A stretch of 32,400 nucleotides of DNA, taken from NCBI GenBank assembly GCA_964502735.1, contig CAZCYD010000032.1, positions 1 to 32,400 of the forward strand. The letters run 5' to 3'. This DNA is from JACKAN01 sp964502735 (lineage in GTDB: Bacteria; Bdellovibrionota; Bdellovibrionia; Bdellovibrionales; UBA1609). The translations under genes were made by a program, and so were the position numbers. The first letter of the stretch is position 1; each line of letters opens with the position of its first letter. Below the pieces are notes generated by a model. That model did not search any database and was not told the DNA's origin. It worked only from the letters and a program-made list of their open reading frames with translations. This document shows, piece by piece, positions 9,101 through 15,683 of this stretch.

Positions 9101-9974
9101 AGAGAGAAATTATTTAGAAAGTCTCACTGATGAACAGAAATCTGTTTATATTGCCGAAGTCTATGGAAGCAATTTCTTAACAATGTACAATAAAATGGCG
9201 GTCATGACAGATGAATATTTGGAAGCCACATCTGAAGAGCAGCCAGGAATGTTTCAGGGGTTAAGAAAAAAGCTGGCTAGTTACATAAATAAAAAAACAG
9301 AGATGAGAGAATCTGAGGGAGTTTGGAGCAAGGTGCAGTCAAAAGTCGCCGTGGGAGCATCGAAATTTACAAACGCAGCCTTACGTGTTTCTGAAGCTAT
9401 GTGGAGCACCCACTCCAACGAGCCGGGATTGATAAACTGGATCGATAGAAATGTACCCTTTGCCCATGATATGTGGCACAATTTTGCTCGCAGTCTAAAA
9501 ACCATGCCCTACTTTTTATCTTTGGGTTATTTGGCTTATTACTATATCTGGCAGGTGCAAATCGCTTACCCCATGTGGTTTATGGTTATTGGAGCTGGAT
9601 TCACAGGACTGATGTTTGTTGAGTTTAACAATCGTATGATGCAAAACATGGGAATTAAACCCATGGAAGGGATCAAGCAAAAGTGGTATTACTCATGGTT
9701 GCACAGCTGGCTCACATTTCCAGTGTTTCTACCTCTGATGATATATGGAGAGTCCTTTTCTAAGGCTTGGTATGAACACTTGTGGAATCCTATTGTCAAT
9801 GCTTCAAATACCGCTATTGACGCCGCTAAAGGAGCTTTAGGAGTGGCGAGAGACTTTGTGATTGGCAAGGCCTCGGCTGCAGATGTGATTTCGTCTGTGA
9901 ATCCAGAGACTGTTGCGAGCGCTGTCTCCGTGGTGGATACAGTCTCTGCATGCAGCAAAGCCCTAATGCCATAG
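6123..9974 (+). CDS. Large exported multi-spanning envelope protein, unknown function
   Basis: The protein has 1283 residues and I do not recognise it. Residues 1-30 are a signal peptide (hydrophobic core, cleavage near LAA-D). About 340 polar residues follow, ending in an Asn/Gly-rich linker at about 346-360. Hydrophobic segments then appear at about 366-388, 400-422 and 527-558 (long enough for one or two spans). A long charged, mostly helical stretch occupies 560-1120. More hydrophobic segments lie at about 1128-1169 and 1196-1214, and an Ala-rich tail follows. This pattern suggests an inner-membrane protein with a big soluble domain between two membrane clusters, but its orientation cannot be read from the sequence. 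GAGGT at 6112-6116 supports the ATG. It is third in a row of big exported proteins, separated from the previous gene by about 300 bases, so it probably has its own promoter. Confidence 0.7.
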   Translation: MLSKNIYSRVLNVVIAICVALTSPEVTLAADSYAHSKSSISRKDRAQAHLREYSDALFSDNPLLEAFLRSELPEGHGSGFHHSEVLVDENPFFIRGQKWTQLSDEEKSVHSMDSGVFSQVVGDTTQLALVEAGLKLELPLPLHAILDGSEFLIFTLSTRSNLFSSLSDSDEPSEGFFYISKSELYAMAATVNQGAPLQFAGVPVNYFALPESGWQGALEAFEWTAIDSVILFNKNDAIPLPIALNDIRDHYKHAKMNYVLSKLVNLVGKWNELESVQLVDILGALPARGATAGLGTFLTGFDLDNSKGNMWSALSKDNSERSRFLAKLKEVLISKAEAAETDSAASNGNGNGSNVLNGNGKNKVVKHLETAAMVGITGWMAYLSADYISVIDDKDLERIYFLAKIIGGSFFASIALKYSIFRDKFKEKYRVGETPAEQRPGFQGVMSRGVKRSQNELKGIFDVFAHVLTALSKTIPLSAVNLLEFLGDRFATKKMGPQNALMRKGFMKTFGFMRRTMENLAVNWKTWFLGAIIMGITVDAMLVAVQLVIVAPALAVWSGMQTEAEAYQFKTDPTSTVNGFVTAEVMRNVVDYIRGGADSYSHEQRVLVTDRVTHLVDKEMSRSGLDPRAKENEKERNKRIEVKMEIAMKLRGLPGSEEFLFDAMTISRKLTRSMGYSTAELVEDLETKDNFLLEYGRWGLAKPSLDKAIKVAKKIEKSHSSRIGLQAIELLKEFQKRWSYIWGVAKSPLSVVSDRNYVKEARQVRQVLTLLSFGGDVKTVVQFLPEWVKDLGYSEEVLLVAARLYSGALYSIIEGDEEFLEVSSDKTIKIYEMVGSVDLLSNTDRLRAVGAIRGQPESGDKLVSTVQALQDEKTGDIFHDYLVQQRSLKVVNEAVKKRSQVESYVPPKPSWFERWQKSRAQSAAAVELSIYRSSQAEAESSASPEKEQELYKRIYAKKLGQIVGLKLQENSNFFKQVEAEAEEATSTQLSRIEERNYLESLTDEQKSVYIAEVYGSNFLTMYNKMAVMTDEYLEATSEEQPGMFQGLRKKLASYINKKTEMRESEGVWSKVQSKVAVGASKFTNAALRVSEAMWSTHSNEPGLINWIDRNVPFAHDMWHNFARSLKTMPYFLSLGYLAYYYIWQVQIAYPMWFMVIGAGFTGLMFVEFNNRMMQNMGIKPMEGIKQKWYYSWLHSWLTFPVFLPLMIYGESFSKAWYEHLWNPIVNASNTAIDAAKGALGVARDFVIGKASAADVISSVNPETVASAVSVVDTVSACSKALMP

Positions 9975-9978
9975 GGCT
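9959..9978. terminator. Hairpin over the stop codon between convergent genes
   Basis: AGCCCTA at 9959-9965 and TAGGGCT at 9972-9978 pair perfectly around a six-base loop. The stop codon of the membrane-protein gene lies in the right arm. A T-rich stretch follows only after about 20 bases, so efficient Rho-independent termination is doubtful. Confidence 0.3.
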
Positions 9979-9998
9979 GCCGTGAGTGTGGAGGCTGT

Positions 9999-11063
9999 TT
10001 ATTTTACTATTCCAGACTGGAAGGACAATAGGCGATTCAAAGACCTCGCTAGGCTGGAATAAAAAAATGGCTCTTTATTATTACAGGCCATCTGATCATA
10101 GGAGTGATTCCCTTTTTGATAAAAAACTACCTCGTTGTTGTGGTTAGAAAAATCCGTTTGTATAGTTTTTTGGTTGTATTGGAGTTCGTATTCAAGCTGA
10201 CCATTTAAGATGCCACAATGATTAAGCCTCAGATCCGAATTTTGACTTTCAGAACTGTAATTCCTTCCAAGCTTTTTTAAAGATTCTAACTCGTGGTTTT
10301 TTAAATTAAGGGAGTGATGAGCAATATACTGTTTTCTATTTGATGAGTTGCGCTTGTATCTTTCGTACTCGACCTGTCCGTTAAGTTTTGTCAGTCTAAG
10401 TCCATCTGTTATCAGTTCGTAATATCCCTGTGAATCTGAAATAAGGCTAATTTCTGTCTGCACATCACTAGTCATGACTTCAGTTTCTGGTGTTACGAAA
10501 ATACTTTGTCTGTATCTAAAAGGTCTGAGTATGAGTTCTTGCTTGCGGCTAAAGTTAGAGTTAACAGTATTAAGGTTTTCCTCAGTTAAAAAATCTAAAT
10601 TACCGGACAGTTGAATCTCGTAAGTTTTGACTGAGGTTGTCATTTTTAAATTGCGTGATAGATGCATAGCTTTAGCAAGTTCAGAGTTTTTATATTCAAA
10701 ATCAAAAATTTCGTAACCTTCCAGGTAGAAATTATCTCGACCAACTCCCATGTTGCAGCCAGATTTAAACCATTCGACACCAAATTTTAATCTTGTTTCG
10801 CTGTTAATTTGTATTTCAATTTTATTGCAACGGCCATAGGCTTTCAATAAGTGCTCACCTCTTTTTTCCATATCTAGCAGTCTTCTTAATTGGGACTCAG
10901 AGTAGGAACCCAGTAGAGACATTTTTTGGCCATAATGAACAACTTGTTTATTGGGCTCAGATTTATTAAAATTGTCAATTTCACCAGTTTTTTGCTCAGA
11001 ATTGTCGCTACAAGAGAGGCTTGTCAGTAAAATGGCAACAAAGGCCAATGGCCTGAGCCCCAA
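9999..11063 (-). CDS. Probable lipoprotein, unknown function
   Basis: No family is recognised. Reading from the TTG at 11061-11063 gives a 354-residue protein that opens MGLRPLAFVAILLTSLSC. This is a compact lipoprotein signal peptide with the Cys at residue 18, although the -3 and -2 residues are not canonical. I prefer this start because AAGG (11073-11076) sits 9 bases upstream, and because the farther ATG at 11165 would put the Cys at residue 52, too deep for a signal peptide. The longer reading of 388 residues remains possible. The mature part is polar, rich in Asn, Ser, Glu and Tyr, with alternating short hydrophobic stretches suggesting beta strands. Several Cys residues (for example in FKSGCNMG) could form disulfides. 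It is convergent with the membrane-protein gene and divergent from the phosphorylase gene. Confidence 0.6.
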   Translation of the reverse strand: MGLRPLAFVAILLTSLSCSDNSEQKTGEIDNFNKSEPNKQVVHYGQKMSLLGSYSESQLRRLLDMEKRGEHLLKAYGRCNKIEIQINSETRLKFGVEWFKSGCNMGVGRDNFYLEGYEIFDFEYKNSELAKAMHLSRNLKMTTSVKTYEIQLSGNLDFLTEENLNTVNSNFSRKQELILRPFRYRQSIFVTPETEVMTSDVQTEISLISDSQGYYELITDGLRLTKLNGQVEYERYKRNSSNRKQYIAHHSLNLKNHELESLKKLGRNYSSESQNSDLRLNHCGILNGQLEYELQYNQKTIQTDFSNHNNEVVFYQKGNHSYDQMACNNKEPFFYSSLARSLNRLLSFQSGIVK

Positions 11064-11227
11064 TCCTCGGAGCCTTAAGAACCTTAGAGCAGTTCTTGGT
11101 ATGCAAGTAAATAATATGCAAACTAATCTGAAAATTTGAATATTGTGTTGCGAAATTGTGATCATAAATACTCGTTTCTTAAAGTAATTAACTTCAATTT
11201 TTATACCATTAAAGCTAATCTCGTTTC

Positions 11228-11992
11228 ATGAGTCTACCCTTTGACAAAAATAAGTGGTCGAGGTCTCCGTATGTTCGAGCTTCTGATTTTTTTGACTACA
11301 TCCATAAAGGTAATAAATCTTTAAGGTTAGCAACACAAAATGTGGTGATTTCTTGGTCTCAGGCATGGGCCCGCCAGTGGGCAAAAAGTAGGGGTTTAAG
11401 TTGGAATTCCTTTATGGGTTACAGCTATTGTGAAATACAAAAAGAAAATACCCACCTCTTTACTAGCCTGGGAATGGGCGGGCCTTCAGCTGCTGTTTTT
11501 ATGGAACAACTGATTTGTGCGGGAGCTGAAAACTTTATCACTATTGGAACGGCTGGGGCTTTAAATCCTAGTCTTAATATAGGAGATATAGTGATAGGGG
11601 CTAGGTCTCTGCGAGACGAGGGAACATCCTATCATTATTTGCCCCCTGGTGAGATTTACGTCGAAACTTGTCAAGAACTACTGGCCTCAACAGAAAAAAA
11701 ACTTTCTCTAGTCAACCTTGAACACTCAAGAGGAGTGGCATGGACAACTGATGCCCCCTTCAGAGAGACGAGAGAGGAGATTCTTCGCTACCAGAAAATG
11801 AATGTGGACGTGGTAGATATGGAATCTGCAACAATGTACGCCGTGGCCAAACACCACAGTAAAAAGGCTCTATCCCTATTTGTTATCAGTGATCTTCTTT
11901 ATGAACAAACGTGGACTCCATATTTTAAAAATAAAAAACTGAGATCCCAGTATATGAATCTACTGACGGCACAATTGAACTGTGAATTATGA
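11228..11992 (+). CDS. Nucleoside phosphorylase, uridine-phosphorylase-like
   Basis: The protein has 254 residues, the usual size of the PNP/Udp family, which splits nucleosides with phosphate into a free base and ribose-1-phosphate in the cytoplasm. The phosphate-binding stretch GMGGPSA, the core ITIGTAGALNP...IGDIVIG, and VDMESATMYAVA (the Met-Glu-Ser nucleoside-binding loop) all match. ISDLL near the C-terminus fits the position of the base-contacting Asp. The similarity to uridine phosphorylase (GIGGPS, IGTTGA) is closest by eye, but specificity for uridine or purines cannot be settled. No good ribosome-binding site precedes the ATG. Its stop overlaps the start of the symporter gene by four bases (ATGA), so the two are translationally coupled and may form a salvage and uptake unit. 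Confidence 0.85.
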   Translation: MSLPFDKNKWSRSPYVRASDFFDYIHKGNKSLRLATQNVVISWSQAWARQWAKSRGLSWNSFMGYSYCEIQKENTHLFTSLGMGGPSAAVFMEQLICAGAENFITIGTAGALNPSLNIGDIVIGARSLRDEGTSYHYLPPGEIYVETCQELLASTEKKLSLVNLEHSRGVAWTTDAPFRETREEILRYQKMNVDVVDMESATMYAVAKHHSKKALSLFVISDLLYEQTWTPYFKNKKLRSQYMNLLTAQLNCEL

Positions 11993-13380
11993 GTGAGCCC
12001 TCCGCTATCAATTTGGTTTTAACTTATTCTCATTCGGCCTCTATCTGGCTTTCTGATTTGGCATGGGGGTGGCCTCTGATGGCTTTACTTTTAGGGGGTG
12101 GAATTTATTTACTTATTCTGTCTAGGGGATTGCCCTTTAGTGGTTTTTTTATTGCTCTTTCACTTGTTTCAGGGCGACTCCATCACAAAGCTGACCTAAA
12201 GGCATGGGGACAATTATCTCACTTTCAAGCTTTAATGAATGCCATTGCGGCAACCGTGGGACTAGGAAATATTGGGGGTGTGGCTGTTGCTATTTCCACG
12301 GGGGGCCCAGGGGCAATTTTTTGGATGTGGGTGGCGGCGTTTGTGGGAATGAACACCAAGTTTTTTGAGTGCACACTAGCCCTAATGTTTCGTGGTCAAG
12401 ATTATGCAGGTGAGCCTCAAGGTGGACCTATGTATGTGATTTCTAGCGCCTTACCTTCTAGATGGGGGTGGATGGGGAGTCTGTTTTCCATTTTTGGCTT
12501 ATTAGGATGTCTTGCTCTTTATAATGTTAATCAATTAACGGACTATGTTAGCCAGCAGTATGAAATTGAGAGGGTTTGGACAGGTGGATTCTCTGCTCTA
12601 ATTATAGGTTATATATTAATGGGTGGGTTAAGAAGAATATCTCAAGTTACTTCAGCGTTGGTGCCAACCATGTGTTTGCTTTATGTTGCAAGTTGCTCTT
12701 ACATTTTGATGTTGCACTACGAGCTGATTTTGCCAACCTTGGGGAGGATTATTATTGAAGCCTTTGCTCCTTCTTCGATTGGTGGTGGAGTATTAGGGCT
12801 TAGCTTTCAGCAAGTGCTATTAACAGGGGTAAAGAGGGCGGCTTTTTCAAATGAAGCGGGAATGGGTACCGCCCCGATGGCCCATGGCAATGCCAAAACT
12901 GGAGAGCCAGTTAGCGAGGGACTAGTGGCTATGTTAGGTCCCCTTATAGACACGTTAGTCATATGTACCATGACGGCTCTCGTGATTTTAATTTCTTTTC
13001 CCGATAGAGATTATCATGAGATGCAGGGTGTTTTGTTGACCCTTTCTGCCTTTGAGACCAATCTGCCTCAAGTTGGAGGGGCTATTTTGGGATTATCAAT
13101 ATTCCTCTTCTCATTTACAACCATGTTGGGAATGGCCAATTACAACGAGAAGTGCTGGAATTATCTGTTTCGTGGTCGTTATAAAATGGGACGCTTAGCC
13201 TTTACTATTTTTTTCAGTACCACTCTTTTTATAGGAGCCCTTTTCCCTCTGGAGACAGTAATTAATTTGTTAGATGCTGGTTTGGGCTTTATGGCATTCC
13301 CCAATATGATAGCGACTCTTGTGTTGGCACCTAAAGTTGTTGGAGCCATGAAAACCTATATGTCTAAGTTTTCAGCATAA
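11989..13380 (+). CDS. Sodium:amino-acid symporter of the AgcS (alanine/glycine) family
   Basis: The protein has 463 residues with about ten hydrophobic spans, an inner-membrane carrier that imports alanine or glycine with sodium. Family signatures are present: GLGNIGGVAVA followed by a GGPGAIFWMW helix, GGPMYVIS, and the highly conserved stretch from KRAAFSNEAGMG to HGNAKT, followed by EGLVAMLGPLIDT. The length is typical for the family. Translation is coupled to the upstream phosphorylase by the ATGA overlap. That pairing is unusual, because the nucleoside enzyme and an amino-acid carrier have no shared pathway step. Substrate choice cannot be told from sequence alone. Confidence 0.92.
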   Translation: MSEPSAINLVLTYSHSASIWLSDLAWGWPLMALLLGGGIYLLILSRGLPFSGFFIALSLVSGRLHHKADLKAWGQLSHFQALMNAIAATVGLGNIGGVAVAISTGGPGAIFWMWVAAFVGMNTKFFECTLALMFRGQDYAGEPQGGPMYVISSALPSRWGWMGSLFSIFGLLGCLALYNVNQLTDYVSQQYEIERVWTGGFSALIIGYILMGGLRRISQVTSALVPTMCLLYVASCSYILMLHYELILPTLGRIIIEAFAPSSIGGGVLGLSFQQVLLTGVKRAAFSNEAGMGTAPMAHGNAKTGEPVSEGLVAMLGPLIDTLVICTMTALVILISFPDRDYHEMQGVLLTLSAFETNLPQVGGAILGLSIFLFSFTTMLGMANYNEKCWNYLFRGRYKMGRLAFTIFFSTTLFIGALFPLETVINLLDAGLGFMAFPNMIATLVLAPKVVGAMKTYMSKFSA

Positions 13381-13542
13381 AATTTGTAGGAACTGTTTGC
13401 GCACTCTGCAGCAATTCTCGGTAAAACTTTGGCTAGTGGACGCTCTGAGGAACAAAGATTTTGCCTTTTTGGCATTTAGTTTTTAAGCTATCGACGTTTA
13501 ATTGGGCGCTTAGATTTGGTATCTATGATTTTGTATGTATGT

Positions 13543-13576
13543 GCGATATCGCTTTTATGAACTGATCGCTTGTATG
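13543..13576 (+). promoter_or_regulatory. Palindrome and direct repeats upstream of the cystathionine synthase gene
   Basis: The perfect 10-base palindrome GCGATATCGC lies at 13543-13552. ATCGCTTTTATG (13548-13559) and ATCGCTTGTATG (13565-13576) are direct repeats with 11 of 12 bases equal and a 17-base period. They end about 30 bases before the gene, a good place for an operator. The binding protein is unknown. Confidence 0.35.
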
Positions 13577-13604
13577 TATTAAGTTGAAAAAGAAAGGTTT
13601 GAAT

Positions 13605-14555
13605 ATGATTTATAACTCAATTTTAGATTGCATAGGAAAAACACCATTAGTGAAACTCCAAAAAATTGCCAAAAATCTTGATTGTAACGTTTATGTCAAG
13701 TGTGAATTTTTTAATCCGGGGGGGTCCGTCAAGGATAGGATTGCTTATAGAATGATTGAGGAGGCTGAGAAAGAAGGGCGTATAAAGCCTGGAGATACCT
13801 TGATTGAGCCAACGAGTGGGAATACAGGAATAGGTCTCTGCCTAGCGGGAGCTGTAAAGGGCTACAACGTCATTATTGTTATGCCTGAAAAAATGAGTAG
13901 GGAAAAACAAGTGGCAATGGAGGCTTTGGGCGCAAAAATTATAAGAACTCCTACCGAAGTGTCTTCTGACCACTACGACAGTCATATATCCTTAGCCGGT
14001 CGTTTGGAAAAGGAGCTACCCAATGCTCATATACTTGACCAGTATAAAAATAGAGCGAATCCATTGGCTCATTACTACGGAACGGCCCAAGAAATTTGGG
14101 ACGACCTAGAGGGTAAGGTCGACATGGTCGTCGGAGGAGCTGGCACAGGGGGCACAATTAGTGGGATTGCCATGTTTATGAAGGAGCGAAATCCGAACTG
14201 CCAAATTATTGGAGCGGACCCAGAGGGGTCTATTCTTGGAGGGGGAGATTGCGTTGGAACCTATCAAGTTGAGGGCATTGGCTACGATTTTGTGCCAGAG
14301 GTTCTCGATAGAAGTTTGATTGACTCTTGGGTTAAGACAAACGATAGGGAGGCTTTTCGTTTAGCTAGAAGCCTAATAAAAGAAGAAGGCATAATGTGTG
14401 GAGGTTCTTCGGGCTCAGCACTCCAAGCCGCATTTCAAGCGAGTGCAAAACTAAAAGCTGGACAAAATTGCGTAATAATTTTACCAGACGGCATACGTAA
14501 TTATATGAGTAAATTTCTTGATGATAAGTGGCTAAGTGAAAATGATCTTAACTAG
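13605..14555 (+). CDS. Cystathionine beta-synthase, catalytic core only
   Basis: A PLP enzyme of 316 residues that would condense serine (or an activated serine) with homocysteine or a related thiol. The cofactor lysine is Lys43 in NPGGSVKDR; the phosphate and substrate loops are EPTSGNTG (68-75) and GTGG. The stretches CEFFNPGGSVKDR, VIIVMPEKMS, HILDQYKN, DPEGSIL, EGIGYDF and RNYMSKF follow eukaryotic cystathionine beta-synthase more closely than O-acetylserine cysteine synthase. The N-terminal heme domain and the C-terminal CBS regulatory pair of the human enzyme are absent, as in many bacterial forms. The ATG at 13605 has AAGG at 13594-13597; a TTG at 13584 is the alternative. No cystathionine gamma-lyase gene lies next to it. 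Cysteine synthase activity cannot be excluded. Confidence 0.88.
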   Translation: MIYNSILDCIGKTPLVKLQKIAKNLDCNVYVKCEFFNPGGSVKDRIAYRMIEEAEKEGRIKPGDTLIEPTSGNTGIGLCLAGAVKGYNVIIVMPEKMSREKQVAMEALGAKIIRTPTEVSSDHYDSHISLAGRLEKELPNAHILDQYKNRANPLAHYYGTAQEIWDDLEGKVDMVVGGAGTGGTISGIAMFMKERNPNCQIIGADPEGSILGGGDCVGTYQVEGIGYDFVPEVLDRSLIDSWVKTNDREAFRLARSLIKEEGIMCGGSSGSALQAAFQASAKLKAGQNCVIILPDGIRNYMSKFLDDKWLSENDLN

Positions 14556-14650
14556 AAACTAATAATTATCTTCTTAGAGTGTTAAATTGAGAGTTGTTAG
14601 CTGGTTGTGCTCTTTACAAAGAAATACTTTCCTTAGCTTCTTTTTATTCG

Positions 14651-14656
14651 TATAAT
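14651..14656 (+). promoter_or_regulatory. Perfect -10 box immediately before an ATG (leaderless mRNA candidate)
   Basis: TATAAT at 14651-14656 ends six bases before the ATG at 14663. Transcription normally begins six to eight bases after the -10 box, so the mRNA would begin at the start codon. No ribosome-binding site precedes this ATG, which fits. The -35 region (TTTCCT near 14628) is weak. Confidence 0.4.
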
Positions 14657-14662
14657 TTTTCG

Positions 14663-15517
14663 ATGATTAAAAAATTAAAAAAATGGGTTCTCTTAGCAGA
14701 AGATGATACCGAACTGTTAGATCTTTATGAATCCTTTCTTGAAATGCACTTTGGTGAGGATGTCAAAATTATAAAAGCCGAAGATGGATTAGAGGCGACT
14801 AACAAGCTGCCATTTCAAGCCTTTGATTTAATCATCACTGATTTAAATATGCCCAAAAAAACAGGTTTTGCCTTTATTCAAGCCGTAAAAGAGAGTCAGA
14901 TGAATGAACACACGCCAATTTTGGTAATTACAGGCGAAGATTCGCAGAATATAGATAAACAAAAAATGACGGTGCTACTCAAGCCCCTAGATCAAACTCA
15001 GTTTATATCTACAGTGGCAAACCAATTAAAACTAGGCAAGACGGATCAAAGAGTGGCCGCAGATTTGCTGAATAATTTTATTGATTCTGGTCTTAACTTA
15101 TTAGAAAAGGTGGCGGGTTTAGAGGCCACGCAATTAGGTCCGACTCCCAAACGTGAGGGGGAAGATATTGAGGGCGACTTTGTGGAATTAATAACTATCC
15201 GAGTGGGAAAACTCAAAAATAGCTTTTTATTTACCTTTGAGGGGGAAGTTGTTAAGCGTCTGGGGCAAAAATCGCGAGCGTCTAGCTCCCAACATCCTAA
15301 CGATAGTGATCTACAGAAAATTGTTCAAATTGCGGGAGAAATGATTGTGAGATTCTCGCTAAAAAAATTTGAAGGTAAGTCTATGCAGATTTTGCACAGC
15401 CATCATGTAGAGAGAGACTCTAGCGACCACAAAAAAATTAAAAGAAAAAAAGGGCTTAAAATTCCAGTAAGAACCCCTTTGGGGATGATGAATATTTATG
15501 GACTTATGCAGTATTAG
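14663..15517 (+). CDS. Response-regulator receiver fused to a CheX-like domain
   Basis: The protein has 284 residues. Residues 7-125 form a CheY-like receiver with the acidic pair Asp14/Asp15, phosphoacceptor Asp60 in ITDLNMP, Thr90 and Lys107 in LLKPL, so all phosphorylation residues are present. Residues about 130-280 resemble the CheX/CheC-type fold seen fused to receivers (helical start, then alternating strands), though the match is only by overall pattern. CheX proteins dephosphorylate CheY-P, so the protein may be a signal sink or a chemotaxis or motility adaptor. I chose the ATG at 14663, which starts directly before the receiver. A TTG at 14594 would add 23 residues with no family support. 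No kinase gene is adjacent. Confidence 0.7.
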   Translation: MIKKLKKWVLLAEDDTELLDLYESFLEMHFGEDVKIIKAEDGLEATNKLPFQAFDLIITDLNMPKKTGFAFIQAVKESQMNEHTPILVITGEDSQNIDKQKMTVLLKPLDQTQFISTVANQLKLGKTDQRVAADLLNNFIDSGLNLLEKVAGLEATQLGPTPKREGEDIEGDFVELITIRVGKLKNSFLFTFEGEVVKRLGQKSRASSSQHPNDSDLQKIVQIAGEMIVRFSLKKFEGKSMQILHSHHVERDSSDHKKIKRKKGLKIPVRTPLGMMNIYGLMQY

Positions 15518-15531
15518 TATCAATTCGAAGA

Positions 15532-15643
15532 AAGAAATAACTCTCTAAATTTTGTGAAGGCACCTCACGCGCAGTTCCGCAGCCTTAAGGCTGCGGCTGT
15601 TTGAGCATGAGGTGCCTTCACAAAATTTAGAGAGTTATTTCTT
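15532..15643. repeat. 112-base palindromic element with perfect 36-base arms
   Basis: The left arm (15532-15567) and right arm (15608-15643) are exact reverse complements over 36 bases. Between them sits a second perfect palindrome, CCGCAGCCTTAAGGCTGCGG (15577-15596). The whole forms a long hairpin topped by a second stem. It lies in the gap between two convergent genes and may act as a two-way terminator, a cruciform, or a small non-autonomous mobile repeat. No flanking target duplication or poly-T tract of normal length is evident. Confidence 0.9.
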
Positions 15644-15683
15644 GGGGTTAGTATAGTCAGCCGGTATTAATATCTAACTGTGT

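Noticed and set aside
9689..9958. Minus-strand frame of 89 codons at the end of the membrane-protein gene
   Set aside because: Shadow of the Ala-rich C-terminal coding sequence.
13381..13542. Possible riboswitch before the cystathionine synthase gene
   Set aside because: No conserved SAM-riboswitch core or clear multi-stem structure could be recognised; only short repeats stand out.
13584..13604. TTG start giving seven extra residues to the cystathionine synthase
   Set aside because: The ATG at 13605 has a well-spaced AAGG and the family's domain begins there.
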